A stretch of 64,000 nucleotides of DNA from NCBI GenBank assembly GCA_013368315.1, contig JAACJM010000149.1, positions 1 to 64,000 of the forward strand. Direction: 5' to 3'. The translations under genes and the position numbers were made by a program. The stretch's first letter is position 1, and the number at the start of each line of letters is the position of its first letter. The stretch is from Tetrapyrgos nigripes (Eukaryota > Basidiomycota > Agaricomycetes > Agaricales > Campanellaceae). The notes beneath the pieces were generated by a model. That model worked only from the letters and a program-made list of their open reading frames with translations, ran no database searches and was not told the origin of the DNA. Positions 47,406 to 59,040 of this stretch are shown here, piece after piece.

Positions 47406-50400
47406 ATGGACACCAACCAAGTCGGACTCCTCCTAGTCACCCTCATCCTCGTATTCATCGTCCATAGGATACTTCAGTACAGGAAGCTTCTTAGGTCTTT
47501 CAAGTGCGTGTGTGTTCCTCGTTTTCCGTCCCTTTCAATCATGCGTCTCAACGTCAACTCTCATACGGTCGCACAGCTCCCTCCCAGGCTACCGTACCCT
47601 CCTCCCTCAACATTCCATCTGGGGAGGGCTCTTACCTCCTATAAGAGGCGTGAGCGTGGGGCATTCGCATTTTTATGAGAATAAGTGGAAAGGTGAGTTG
47701 TTACTTTTGAGGACGCGACGTTTGAAGTAGTGACACTGTTTCTGTTTCTGACTCTGACTCTGACTCTGACATTTCCCCTATTCCTCCAAAAGTTTTCGAA
47801 GAAGCAGGATGGGACGCCATCGTCAACATATCCCCCTTCTCTCCCCTTGCCTCCCTCGAACTAGCCGACGCATCAGCTATGAAACAAGTTTTTCAATCGA
47901 GGGCTTTGTACCCAAAGCCTCTTGAGTTACCGGTGTATCAGCAGTTAGGTTAGTACCTTTGGTCAAACTTTGGTTCATCTATCTCCTTTTTTATCAGTAC
48001 TTTGTAACTTCGGTTTTGGTTCATTTATCTCCTGTTTTTTGAACCTTTTGGTTTATCTATTGAATTTGTAGCAAGTTTCGGGAGAAACATCGTGGTTAGT
48101 GAAGGCGAGGAGTGGAAGAGATATCGGAAGATAAGTGGGCCTGCTTTTGGGGAGGTGAGTCCGAGTCTGATTCAAGTTCTGATTTAAATTAGGTGTTACC
48201 ACTTACTGTTTCGTCTTCTCGAATCTCTTTATGATCATGAAACGTCGTTCACCAAACGATACGACCACGATAACAATGCTAACTAAACAACCTTGCCCTT
48301 TCCACAGAGAAACAACCGCCTGGTATTCACCGAGACTGTCAAGATTGTAAATAGCCTCTTTGACGACGTCTGGTCACAAAATAAGAACGGGGGTATGAAT
48401 GGGGGTAGGGTAGTGGTGTTGGAGCATGCACCTGATTTGACGTTGGAGGTAAGTTTATCATTAGCTTTGTTATCCTTATCCTTATCCTTATCCTTCCAAC
48501 GCACGCCGACTTACGACCTTGACCTTAAAACTCGAAGCTCTCCCTCCTAGTAATCGGCTCCGCAGGCTTTGGCCGTCCCATCTCCTGGTCTTCCCAACAT
48601 CAAGAGTTCAAAACGACGTTAAACAGAGTTTCAGAAGGGTTGTTGCTTAAATTGTTTCTTAACAATTTCCAACTACCACGATGGGTATGGGGATGGGTGA
48701 AAGAAGGTGTAGAGGGTGTGGTTGATTGGGTTGTTGATTTGGCGAGAGATGTGGGGGCAGGTGGGGGCGGGGGGACGAACGGGAACGGGAACGGGAAGAC
48801 GCCTGTGCATGTCGCGAGCACAAAACAAGTCCGTCAGGCATTTAAAGATTTTGATTGGTTTATGCGTGAGATGATTGATTCTAGGAGAATCGGAAGCGGG
48901 GCTGCTTATGATGGGGAAGAAGGAATGGGGATGGGGGGAAGGGACGACCTATTTAACCTTTTGCTAGATGCGAACGATGCCTACGATGACGGGGAAGGGG
49001 GTCTGGAGAAAGAGAAAGAGAAAGAGAAGGATGGGGTACAAGGGGGCAAGTTAACAGATGAAGAATTGATAGGAAACGTGTTTATGTTTTTGTTCGCTGG
49101 GCATGAGGTGTGTTTACGTCGACTTATCCTTATCCTTCCTTCGTATCTCAATATCCTGAGTACCTCGATTCCTTTCCCCATTTCCTCCCTTCCTTCCTTC
49201 TTATTCTCAATACTCTAAATCTCTCAATTCCTTTCCTTTCCACCTTTTACTGACGATTTTTCTGATGGTTAACCCCCTACTCTACATACTACGTTTGTCT
49301 CATCAACAGACAACAGCCTACACCCTCTCATTCGTTCTAACCATGTTAGCTTTGTACCCTAAAGAACAAGAAGCGTTATATCACCATATTAAGGAAGTGA
49401 TACCTGATGGAAGGGGTCTTGTGAGTCCTTCAAGTCGTATTTATCTTTCTTACTCTTACTCAGTCTCGCTCGCTTTCTATCTATTTCTTTTCTATTCATG
49501 ATGACATCTACGTATATACAAGACGTACGAAGATATACCTTCGCTGACGCGTGTACTTGCGTGAGTACATACACTGTTCTTCGCATCTCCTCTCTCCTCG
49601 TCTCTCAAACTAACATCTGGTCTGATTTCCACCATTTGAAGCGTCATATACGAAACCCTCCGGATGTTTTCTACTGTAAGTCGCATGCACTTGTTCAAGC
49701 TTTGATACCTATTACTTATTTTGTCGATTCTCGAATGCTCCCTAACTATCTACACGTAACTCCCAGGGTTCCGCCCGTAAAACATGCTCAGAAGACACCA
49801 TCGTCACTGTAGGAAACATCCACGGGCAGACAAGACTCGTTCCGATACCCAAAGGGACAGAGATTGTGATGAATAGTATGGGAGTGCATTATAATCGTAC
49901 GTGGTCTATTTATTTTTTCTCAGTCCAAGTCTACTTCACAGTTCTTTCCTGACTCGCTGACTTGACTTGATTGCTTGATTACTTGCTTATGCTTACTCGC
50001 TGGGGTTTCCCTTCAATTGATATGGAATAATATTATAACACTCGCCCTCGAACCGAACCGACGACACGACAACGACAGCCCGATACTGGCCAAACCCAAA
50101 TACATTCGACCCATCCCGTTTTCTCTCGGGGGATTACCCACGAGACGCATTCATCCCTTTTAGCGCAGGCGCGCGTTCCTGCATCGGTCGAAAATTCAGC
50201 GAGACAGAGTCGGTTGTGTTTGTTGCGATGTTGGTGTTGAGGTATACGGTTGAGATCAAACCCGAGGGGGATGGGGATGAAGACGAAGAGTTGAATAGTA
50301 ACAACAGTAGTAGTAGTAGAGGTGATAAGGGAGTTAGGGATGGGGAGAAGGGTAGGGGAGTTAGATGGGAGGATGAGGAAAAGGAGAAGGAAAGGAAAAG

Positions 50401-50576
50401 GAAGGAGAGGGAAGAAAGGATTTTGAGAGCGTTTCAAGGGATTTCGTTGGTGTGAGTTACTTATCATTTTGAATCGTTCGCGATGAGATTTGGGTTACAA
50501 AGTATGAAGCGCTGATACTGACACCACTTCTAGGCCCTATCGTATGCCACTGGTGTTGAGAAGGAGGGAGGATTAG
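47406..50576 (+). CDS. Cytochrome P450 monooxygenase, 12 exons
   Basis: Exons 47406-47503, 47577-47692, 47793-47948, 48072-48154, 48308-48448, 48538-49107, 49310-49420, 49523-49560, 49642-49675, 49767-49896, 50079-50451 and 50534-50576 encode 630 aa, all in phase. An N-terminal membrane anchor (VGLLLVTLILVFIVHRIL) places it in the ER. The I-helix oxygen motif is AGHETT (about 385-390), ExxR is YETLR (about 442-445), and the haem loop is FSAGARSCIG with ligand Cys about 527. It is a class II, CPR-dependent monooxygenase; the substrate is unknown. Two low-complexity inserts make it longer than usual: Gly/Asn-rich and acidic stretches in exon 6, and a charged ~55-residue insert after the haem region. 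The last codon and stop (GAT TAG) coincide with the end of a Helitron-like insertion. It is divergent from FPP synthase, so a terpenoid role is possible. Confidence 0.9.
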
Positions 50577-50770
50577 AAAATTCCCGCTATCGTTTAGGTA
50601 GTGGGTCTTGGGTGCCAATAAAAAACCGGCTGTTTGCAAGCCGCTGACAAATTCCTGCCGCATTCACGCCGTTCCCTCCTAAAGCCTCGCTGCCTTCTCG
50701 CTATGACGGGTTTTTCCATGGAGGCTGATCGCAGGGTGGCAGTCACAGGACACGCCACTTTCTTTGTTAA
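50573..50770 (-). mobile_element. Helitron-like insertion at the P450 3' end
   Basis: On the minus strand the sequence shows a hairpin (ACTACCTAAACGATAGCGGG), then AATTTT, then CTAA, followed by T from the host side. Hairpin plus CTRR with insertion in an A-T step is the textbook Helitron 3' terminus. A related sequence is at 10,388. The 5' end (TC) was not located, so the inner boundary given is an estimate from similarity to the 10.4-kb copy. Confidence 0.45.
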
Positions 50771-52089
50771 CTGTACACTCCTATGAATAGAGCACATATC
50801 CGGCGTCGGATCTATGTAGACAGTACCGATTTCCTACATACATTTGGTTGTAGCAGAACTCTCCTCATAAGGTTCTGAAGCGTCCGGAGTCTTCGAAATG
50901 AAGATATATTCATCCTGTCACTTTTACTCCTGAGTGCTGCAGTGACACACAGATTTTGACAGTCAGAGACAATACATTTTTTCTGATAGGACAATGATGG
51001 AAAAGTTTACATTGTGATCACCCAGCCATAAATAGGATGTCCTCTGTCAGTGCATATTGTCTTTCTTCCCGCTGTATCAATCAGCACGCTGGTTTTCAGC
51101 TAGGGAACACATGAGGCTAGGTTCAGTCCTCTGCAGTGGGATTTTGAAGAAGGATATTGAAGCCAGGTTCCCGAATTCTGGTTCATGGTGCTGGAATGTC
51201 TGGTGGCTACACTTGGCTTAGGATCAGTAAAACTGGAGGTGGAGGCGAGCACTGATGGTGAAGGATGATAACTGAGGTTGAAATGGCTGAGGGGAGGAAG
51301 GCTATGATAAGCTTCAGAGGAAATTTGGCTTGGTTGTGGTGTTGAACAATAATGCACTACATATTTATCTCTAGATGCTGGTGGAACTGATACGACCGAT
51401 AGTCGTATACCCCTAGAAAATCATGATGATAATAAAACATATTCACTTACTTGAACCTGGTTTGACAGAGTCTATCCGCGTAAGACTCCTCGATCAGTAC
51501 TAGTAAAAGAATGGAGCTGTGGCTCCATACTAGTAAATACTCAATCACGAGTGAATGGCAAAGCAACGCACCTTGATACCCATGCCAGGAGACTCATAAC
51601 CAAGAGATACGAGCAGTGGTAGCATTAAAGAATAAGAAACGAGTCAAGAACAAGCTCAGGGAAGCTCAACGAAGAGAAAAGTAACAAGAGAAGAATAGAA
51701 ATTGATGCACCCGCAGTTCCGAGGCAGAGGCTGCACTTACCAAATTAGAGCACAAGAATTCAAAACTCATTTGAGTCATTCAACGCGTTGGAATGATGGA
51801 AGTTACCTTAGAGATGATGAACTACCTTCCTGTGCCCGCAACTATGTATTCAGTTTTAGACTAAATTATTAGACATGTATATAAAGTACTCACCTGTAGA
51901 TCTGTACCACAGAAACCAACTGCCCCCGTTTGACACTAGAGAACCTCGTCTTCGGGTGGAATTAGAGAATATCATTGTGATTTGATTGTTATTTTGTGTT
52001 TTATCTTGAATAGGGGAATCCCAACCTGCGGACTCACAGTTAGTGTCACTGAGGAATCTCCATTCAAGTGAATTCACCTATTCCAAACC
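50771..52089. other. No recognisable gene
   Basis: Frames are short and unrecognised on both strands. The minus-strand frame 51100-51357 is Ser/Pro-rich low complexity. This stretch separates the gene island from the palindromic element. Confidence 0.45.
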
Positions 52090-52092
52090 TTA

Positions 52093-52510
52093 CACTGGAG
52101 GCAAATCCCTGTAAATCATCTGCCATACAGAGGTATTACAGTGACCTTACAACAAGTCATTCAATAAGTAATCCACCTTGTATTACAGAGGTATTACAGA
52201 GAGAAGAATTTTCCAGATCAATGCTGTAAGACTGCTGTAAGACAAGTTGTATTACAGGGAGATTTCAGAGGCCAAATCCCTGTATATCCAGTGCCCTACA
52301 TAGGGATTACAGCAAACTTACACAAAGCCATTCAACAAGTATTCTGCCTTGGATTACAGAAGTATTACAGAGAGAAGAAATTTTGGGAGCAATGCTGTAA
52401 GACTGCTGTAAGACAAGTTGGATTACAGGGAAATTTCAGAGTGACATGGTGTCACAGTAATACATTAGGTAATACAGCCAAGAAATACAGAAGTATTTCA
52501 GTGTGACAAA
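52093..52510 (+). repeat. Left terminal inverted repeat with ATTACAG subterminal motifs
   Basis: The arm contains many copies of (G)(T/G)ATTACAG, often paired about 11 bp apart (GAGGTATTACAG, GAAGTATTACAG), plus two copies of a longer internal block ending CTGTAAGACTGCTGTAAGAC. These are typical transposase-binding-like subterminal repeats. It is mirrored by 59041-59462 with visible differences such as CCAGTGCC/CCGGTGCC. Confidence 0.85.
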
Positions 52511-55500
52511 AGTGTGCAGGTGGCGTCCAGAGTGCGGGCAGGTTGCGTCCAGGGTGCACGCAGGTTGCGTCCAGAGTGCGCGCAGGTTGCGTCCAGAGTG
52601 CGTGCAGGTTGCGTCCAGAGTGCCCGCAGGTTGCGTCCACAGTGCGCGCAGGTTGCGTCCAGGGTGTGCGCAGGTTGCGCCCAGAGTGCATGCAGGTTGC
52701 GTCCAGAGTGCGCGCAGGTTGCGTCCAGAGTGCACGCAGGTTGCGTCCAGAGTGCGCGCAGGTTGCGCCCAGAGTGTGCGCAGGTTGCGTCCAGGGTGTG
52801 CGCAGGTTGTGTCCAGAGTGCGTCCAGAGTGCGCGCAGGTTGCATCCAGGGTGCGTGCAGGTTGGGTCCAGAGTGCGTGCAGGTTGGGTCCAGAGTGCGC
52901 GCAGGTTGGGTCCAGGGTGTGCGCAGGTTGGGTCCAGGGTGCGCGCAGGTTGGGTCCAGAGTGCGCGCAGGTTGGGTCCAGAGTGCGTGCAGGTTGGGTC
53001 CAGGGTGTGTGCAGGTTGCGCCCAGAGTGCGTGCAGGTTGCGTCCAGAGTGTGCGCAGGTTGCGTCCAGGGTGCGTGCAGGTTGCGCCCAGAGTGCGTGC
53101 AGGTTGGGTCCAGAGTGCGTGCAGGTTGGGTCCAGAGTGCATGCAGGTTGGGTCCAGGGTGTGCGCAGGTTGGGTCCAGAGTGCGCGCAGGTTGGGTCCA
53201 GAGTGCGCGCAGGTTGGGTCCAGGGTGCGCGCAGGTTGCGACCAGAGTGCGCACAGGTTGGGTCCAGAGTGCGCGCAGGTTGGGTCCAGAGTGCGCGCAG
53301 GTTGGGTCCAGGGTGCGCCCAGGTTGCGTCCAGGGTGCACGCAGATTGAGTGCGCGCAGGTTGCGTCCAGGGTGTGCGCAGGTTGCGTCCAGAGTGCGCG
53401 CAGGTTGCATCCAGAGTGCGCGCAGGTTGCGCCCAGAGTGCGCGCAGGTTGTGTCCAGAGTGTGCGCAGGTTGTGTCCAGAGTGCGTACAGGTTGCGTCC
53501 AGAGTGCGTGCAGCTTGCGTCCAGAGTGCGCGCAGGTTGTGTCCAGAGTGCGCGCAGGTTGTGTCCAGAGTGCGCGCAGGTTGCGTCCAGAGTGCGTGCA
53601 GGTTGCGTCCAGAGTGCGTGCAGGTTGCGTCCAGAGTGCACGCAGGTTGCGTCCAGAGTGCGCGCAGGTTGCGTCCAGAGTGCGCGCAGGTTGTGTCCAG
53701 AGTGCGCGCAGGTTGCGTCCAGAGTGCACGCAGGTTGCGTCCAGGGTGCGCGCAGGTTGCGTCCAGAGTGCGCGCAGGTTGCGTCCAGAGTGTACGCAGG
53801 TTGCGCCCAGAGTGCGCGCAGGTTGCATCCAGGGTGCGCGCAGGTTGCGTCCAGGGTGCGTGCAGGTTGCGTCCAGATTGCGTGCAGGTTGCGTCCAGGG
53901 TGCGCTCAGGTTGCGTCCAGAGTGTGCGCAGGTTGCGTCCAGGGTGTGCGCAGGTTGCGTCCAGGGTGCGCGCAGGTTGTGTCCAGAGTGCACGCAGGTT
54001 GCGTCCAGAGTGCGCGCAGGTTGCGTCCAGGGTGCGCGCAGGTTGCGTCCAGAGTGCGCGCAGGTTGCGTCCAGAGTGCGCGCAGGTTGCATCCAGAGTG
54101 CGCGAAGGTTGCGTCCGGAGTGCGCGCAGGTTGCGCCCAGATTGCACACAGGTTGCGTCCAGAGTGCGCGCAGGTTGCGCCCAGAGTGCACGCAGGTTGC
54201 ATCCAGAGTGCGCGCAGGTTGCGTCCAGAGTGCGCGCAGGTTGCGTCCAGAGTGCGTGCAGGTTGCATCCAGAGTGCATGCAGGTTGCGTCCACAGTGCG
54301 CGCAGGTTGCGTCCAGGGTGCGCGCAGGTTGCGTCCAGAGTGCACGCAGGTTGCGCCCAGAGTGCGCGCAGGTTGCATCCAGGGTGCGCGCAGGTTGCGT
54401 CCAGGGTGTGCGCAGGTTGCGTCCAGAGTGCGCGCAGGTTGCATCCAGAGTGTGCACAGGTTGCGTCCAGAGTGTGCGCAGGTTGCGCCCAGAGTGCGCG
54501 CAGGTTGCGTCCAGAGTGCGCGCAGGTTGCGTCCAGGGTGCGTCCAGAGTGCGCGCAGGTTGTGTCCAGAGTGCGCGCAGGTTGCGTCCAGAGTGCGTGC
54601 AGGTTGTGTCCAGAGTGCACGCAGGTTGCGTCCAGAGTGCACGCAGGTTGTGTCCAGGGTGCACGCAGGTTGCGTCCAGGGTGTGCGCAGGTTGCGTCCA
54701 GAGTGCGCGGAGGTTGCGTCCAGAGTGTACGCAGGTTGCGCCCAGAGTGCGTGCAGGTTGCATCCAGGGTGCGCGCAGGTTGCGTCCAGGGTGCGTGCAG
54801 GTTGCGTCCAGATTGCGTGCAGGTTGCGTCCAGGGTGCACTCAGGTTGCGCCCAGAGTGCGCGCAGGTTGCGTCCAGAGTGTGTGCAGGTTGCATCTAGG
54901 GTGCGTGCAGGTTGCGTCCAGGGTGCGCGCAGGTTGTGTCCAGAGTGCGTGCAGGTTGTGTCCAGAGTGCACGCAGGTTGCGTCCAGGGTGCACGCAGGT
55001 TGCGTCCAGAGTGCGCACAGGTTGCGTCCAGAGTGCGCGCAGGTTGCGTCCAGAGTGCGCCCAGGTTGTGTCCAGAGTGCGCGCAGGTTGCGTCCAGAGT
55101 GCGTGCAGGTTGGGTCCAGAGTGCGTGCAGGTTGGGTCCAGAGTGCACGCAGGTTGCGTCCAGGGTGCGCGCAGGTTGCGTCCAGAGTGCGCGCAGGTTG
55201 CGTCCAGAGTGCACGCAGGTTGCGTCCAGAGTGCACGCAGGTTGTGTCCAGAGTGCACGCAGGTTGTGTCCAGGGTGCACGCAGGTTGCGTCCAGAGTGC
55301 ACGCAGGTTGTGTCCAGGGTGCACGCAGGTTGCGTCCAGGGTGTGCGCAGGTTGCGTCCAGAGTGCGCGGAGGTTGCGTCCAGAGTGTACGCAGGTTGCG
55401 CCCAGAGTGCGTGCAGGTTGCATCCAGGGTGCGCGCAGGTTGCGTCCAGGGTGCATGCAGGTTGCGTCCAGATTGCGTGCAGGTTGCGTCCAGGGTGCAC

Positions 55501-57306
55501 TCAGGTTGCGCCCAGAGTGCGCGCAGGTTGCGTCCAGAGTGTGTGCAGGTTGCATCTAGGGTGCGTGCAGGTTGCGTCCAGGGTGCGTGCAGGTTGTGTC
55601 CAGAGTGCGTGCAGGTTGTGTCCAGAGTGCACGCAGGTTGCGTCCAGGGTGCGCGCAGGTTGCGTCCAGAGTGCGCACAGGTTGTGTCCAGAGTGCGCGC
55701 AGGTTGCGTCCAGAGTGCGTGCAGGTTGCGCCCAGATTGCGCGCAGGTTGCGCCCAGATTGCGCGAAGGTTGCGCCCAGATTGCACGCAGGTTGCGTCCA
55801 GAGTGCGCGCAGGTTGCGCCCAGAGTGCACGCAGGTTGCGTCCAGAGTGCACGCAGGTTGCGTCCAGAGTGCACGCAGGTTGCGTCCAGGGTGCACGCAG
55901 GTTGCGTCCAGGGTGCACGCAGGTTGCGTCCAGGGTGCACGCAGGTTGCGTCCAGGGTGCACGCAGGTTGCGTCCAGGGTGCGTGCAGGTTGCATCCAGA
56001 GTGCGTGCAGGTTGCGTCCAGAGTGTACGCAGGTTGCGCCCAGAGTGCGCGCAGGTTGCATCCAGGGTGCGAGCAGGTTGCGTCCAGAGTGTGCACAGGT
56101 TGCGTCCACAGTGCGCGCAGGTTGCGTCCAGAGTGCGTGCAGGTTGCGTCCAGAGTGCGCGCAGGTTGCATCCAGGGTGCGCGCAGGTTGCGTCCAGGGT
56201 GTGTGCAGGTTGTGTCCAGGGTGTGTGCAGGTTGCATCCAGAGTGCGCGCAGGTTGCGTCCAGAGTGCGCGCAGGTTGCATCCAGAGTGCGCTGCGTCCA
56301 GAGTGCACGCAGGTTGCGTCCAGGGTGCACGCAGGTTGCGTCCAGAGTGCGTGCAGGTTGCGTCCAGAGTGTACGCAGGTTGCGCCCAGAGTGCGCGCAG
56401 GTTGCATCCAGGGTGCGAGCAGGTTGCATCCAGAGTGTGCACAGGTTGCGTCCAGAGTGTGCACAGGTTGCGTCCAGAGTGCACGCAGGTTGCGCCCAGA
56501 GTGCGTGCAGGTTGCATCCAGGGTGCGCGCAGGTTGCGTCCAGGGTGTGCGCAGGTTGTGTCCAGGGTGTGTGCAGGTTGCATCCAGACTGCGCGCAGGT
56601 TGCATCCAGAGTGCGCGCAGGTTGCGTCCAGAGTGCGCGCAGGTTGCATCCAGAGTGCGCGCAGGTTGCGCCCAGAGTGCGCGCAGGTTGCGTCCAGAGT
56701 GCGCGCAGGTTGCGTCCAGGGTGCGCGCAGGTTGCGTCCAGGGTGCGCGCAGGTTGCGTCCAGAGTGCGCGCAGGTTGCGTCCAGAGTGCGCGCAGGTTG
56801 GGTCCAGAGTGCGCGCAGGTTGGGTCCAGAGTGCGCGCAGGTTGGGTCCAGAGTGCGTGCAGGTTGCATCCAGAGTGTGTGCAGGTTGCGTCCAGAGTCC
56901 ACGCAGGTTGCGTCCAGGATGCACGCAGGTTGCGTCCAGAGTGCGCGCAGGTTGCGCCCAGAGTGCACGCAGGTTGCATCCAGGGTGCGCGCAGGTTGCG
57001 TCCAGAGTGCGCGCAGGTTGCGCCCAGAGTGCGCGCAGGTTGCATCCAAGGTGTGTGCAGGTTGCGTCCAGGGTGCGTGCAGGTTGCGTCCAGATTGCGT
57101 GCAGGTTGCGTCCAGGGTGCGCTCAGGTTGCGCCCAGAGTGCGCGCAGGTTGCGTCCAGGGTGCGCGCAGGTTGCGTCCAGAGTGCGCGCAGGTTGCGTC
57201 CAGGGTGCGCGCAGGTTGCGTCCAGAGTGCGCGCAGGTTGCGTCCAGGGTGTGTGCAGGTTGCGCCCAGAGTGCGTGCAGGTTGCGTCCAGGGTGCGCCC
57301 AGGTTG
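52511..57306 (+). repeat. 22-bp minisatellite, block 1 (about 218 units)
   Basis: The repeat core is GCAGGTTGCGTCCAG followed by a variable AGTGCGC/GGTGCAC-type heptamer. Period is 22 bp, with occasional half-unit (11-bp) joints, for example near 52,820 and 54,540. Common variants are GCGTCC, GGGTCC, GCGCCC, GCATCC and GTGTCC. No unit contains a stop in any frame on either strand. This explains the overlapping apparent ORFs of up to 1,917 codons with 22-residue repeats such as RVRAGCVQSARRLRPECAQV. A 660-bp (30-unit) block is duplicated within it. Confidence 0.95.
54655..55570 (+). repeat. 660-bp higher-order repeat inside block 1
   Basis: The variant order from about 54655 to 54910 recurs from about 55315 to 55570 with only one or two differences. 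It includes the rare variants GCGCGGAGG, CCAGATTGCG, GTGCACTCAGG and GCATCTAGGG. The displacement is 660 bp = 30 units. A weaker relative with the CCAGATTGCG/GCTCAGG marker pair occurs near 53,875 and near 57,092. The array therefore grew by unequal exchange of blocks of tens of units. Confidence 0.85.
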
Positions 57307-59040
57307 ACCCTGGATGCAACCTGCGCACACTCTGGGCGCAACCTGCGCGCACTCTGGGCGCAATCTGCATGCACTCTGGGCGCAACCTGCGCGCACTCTG
57401 GGCGCAACCTGCGCGCACTCTGGGCGCAACCTGTGCGCACTCTGGGCACAACCTGCGTGCACTCTGGGCGCAACCTGCGCGCACTCTGGGCGCAACCTGC
57501 GCGCACCCTGGACGCAACCTGCGCGCACCCTGGACGCAACCTGCGCGCACTCTGGGCGCAACCTGCACGCACCCTGCGGGCCCTCTCGGCGCAACCTGCG
57601 CGCACTCTGGACGCAACCTGCGCGCACCCTGGACGCAACCTGCGCGCACCCTGGACGCAACCTGCGCACACTCTGGACGCAACCTGCGCACACTCTGGAC
57701 GCAACCTGCACGCACTCTGGGCGCAACCTGCACGCACCCTGGACGCAACCTGCCCACACTCTGGATGCAACGGGGGCGCACCCTGGACGCAACCTGGGCG
57801 CACTCTGGACGCAACCTGGGCGCACTCTGGATGCAACCTGGGCGCACCCTGGACGCAACCTGGGCGCACTCTGGACGCAACGGGGGCGCACCCTGGATGC
57901 AACCTGGGTGCACCCTGGACGCAACCTGCGCGCACTCTGGACGCAACCTGCGCGCACTCTGGACGCAACCTGCACGCACTCTGGGCCCAACCTGCGCGCA
58001 CTCTGGACCCAACCTGCGCGCACTCTGGGCGCAACCTGCGTGCACTCTGGACGCAACCTGCACACACCCTGGACGCAACCTGCGCACACCCTGGACGCAA
58101 CCTGCGTGCACCCTGGACGCAACCTGCGCACACTCTGGGTGCAACCTGCGCGCACTCTGGACGCAACCTGCACACACTCTGGGTGCAACCTGCACGCACC
58201 CTGGACGCCACCTGCGTGCACTCTGCACGCAACCTGCGCGCACTCTGGACACCGCACTCTGGACACCGCACTCTGGGCGCAACCTGCGCGCACCCTGGAC
58301 ACAACCTGCGCGCACTCTGGGCGCAGCCTGCGTGCACTCTGGACGCAACCTGCGCGCACCCTGGACGCAACCTGCGCACACCCTGGACGCAACCTGCGCG
58401 CACCCTGGACGCAACCTGCGCACACTCTGGGCGCAACCTGCGCGCACTCTGGACGCAACCTGCGCGTACTCTGGACGCAACCTGCGCGCACTCTGGACGC
58501 AACCTGTGCGCACTCTGGGTGCAACCTGCGTGCACCCTGGACGCAACCTGTGCGCAATCTGGGCGCAACCTGCACGCACTATGGATGCAACCTGCGCGCA
58601 CTCTGGACGCAACCTGCGTGCACTCTGGACGCAACCTGCGCGCACTCTGGACGCAACCTGCACGCACTCTGGACGCAACCTGCGCGCACTCAACCTGGAC
58701 GCAACCTGGGCGCACCGTGGACATAATGGGGGCGCACCCTGGACGCAACCTGGGCGCACTCTGGGCGCAACCTGGGCGCACCCTGGACGCAACCTGCACG
58801 CAATCTGGACGCAACCTGCACGCACCCTGGACGCAACCTGCACGCACTCTGGGCGCAACCTGCGTGCACTCTGGACGCAACTTGCGCGCACCCTGGACGC
58901 AACCTGCGCGCACCCTGGACGCAACCTGCGTGCACCCTGGACGCAACCTGCGTGCACTCTGGATGCAACCTGCACGCACTCTGGACGCAACCTGCGCGCA
59001 CTCTGGACGCAACCTGCTCGCACTCTGGACGGCCCCTGCG
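57307..59040 (-). repeat. 22-bp minisatellite, block 2, reversed polarity (about 79 units)
   Basis: From 57307 the same unit reads as its reverse complement (core CTGGACGCAACCTGC). The block ends in the same boundary structure as block 1 begins, so the array joins the TIR at equivalent positions on both sides. A variant with ACCTGGGCGCA is clustered at 57,765-57,925 and 58,690-58,790. Open frames here are repeat translations. Confidence 0.95.

Noticed and set aside
52452..56924. 1,490-codon minus-strand ORF (and similar ORFs up to 1,917 codons on both strands) as genuine repeat proteins
   Set aside because: All six frames are equally open because the 22-bp unit lacks stops. There is no frame preference, no splice or start context and no non-repeat domain. 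The ends lie at the array edges.
52511..59040. CRISPR array
   Set aside because: The units are contiguous 22-mers without unique spacers, and the sequence is eukaryotic.
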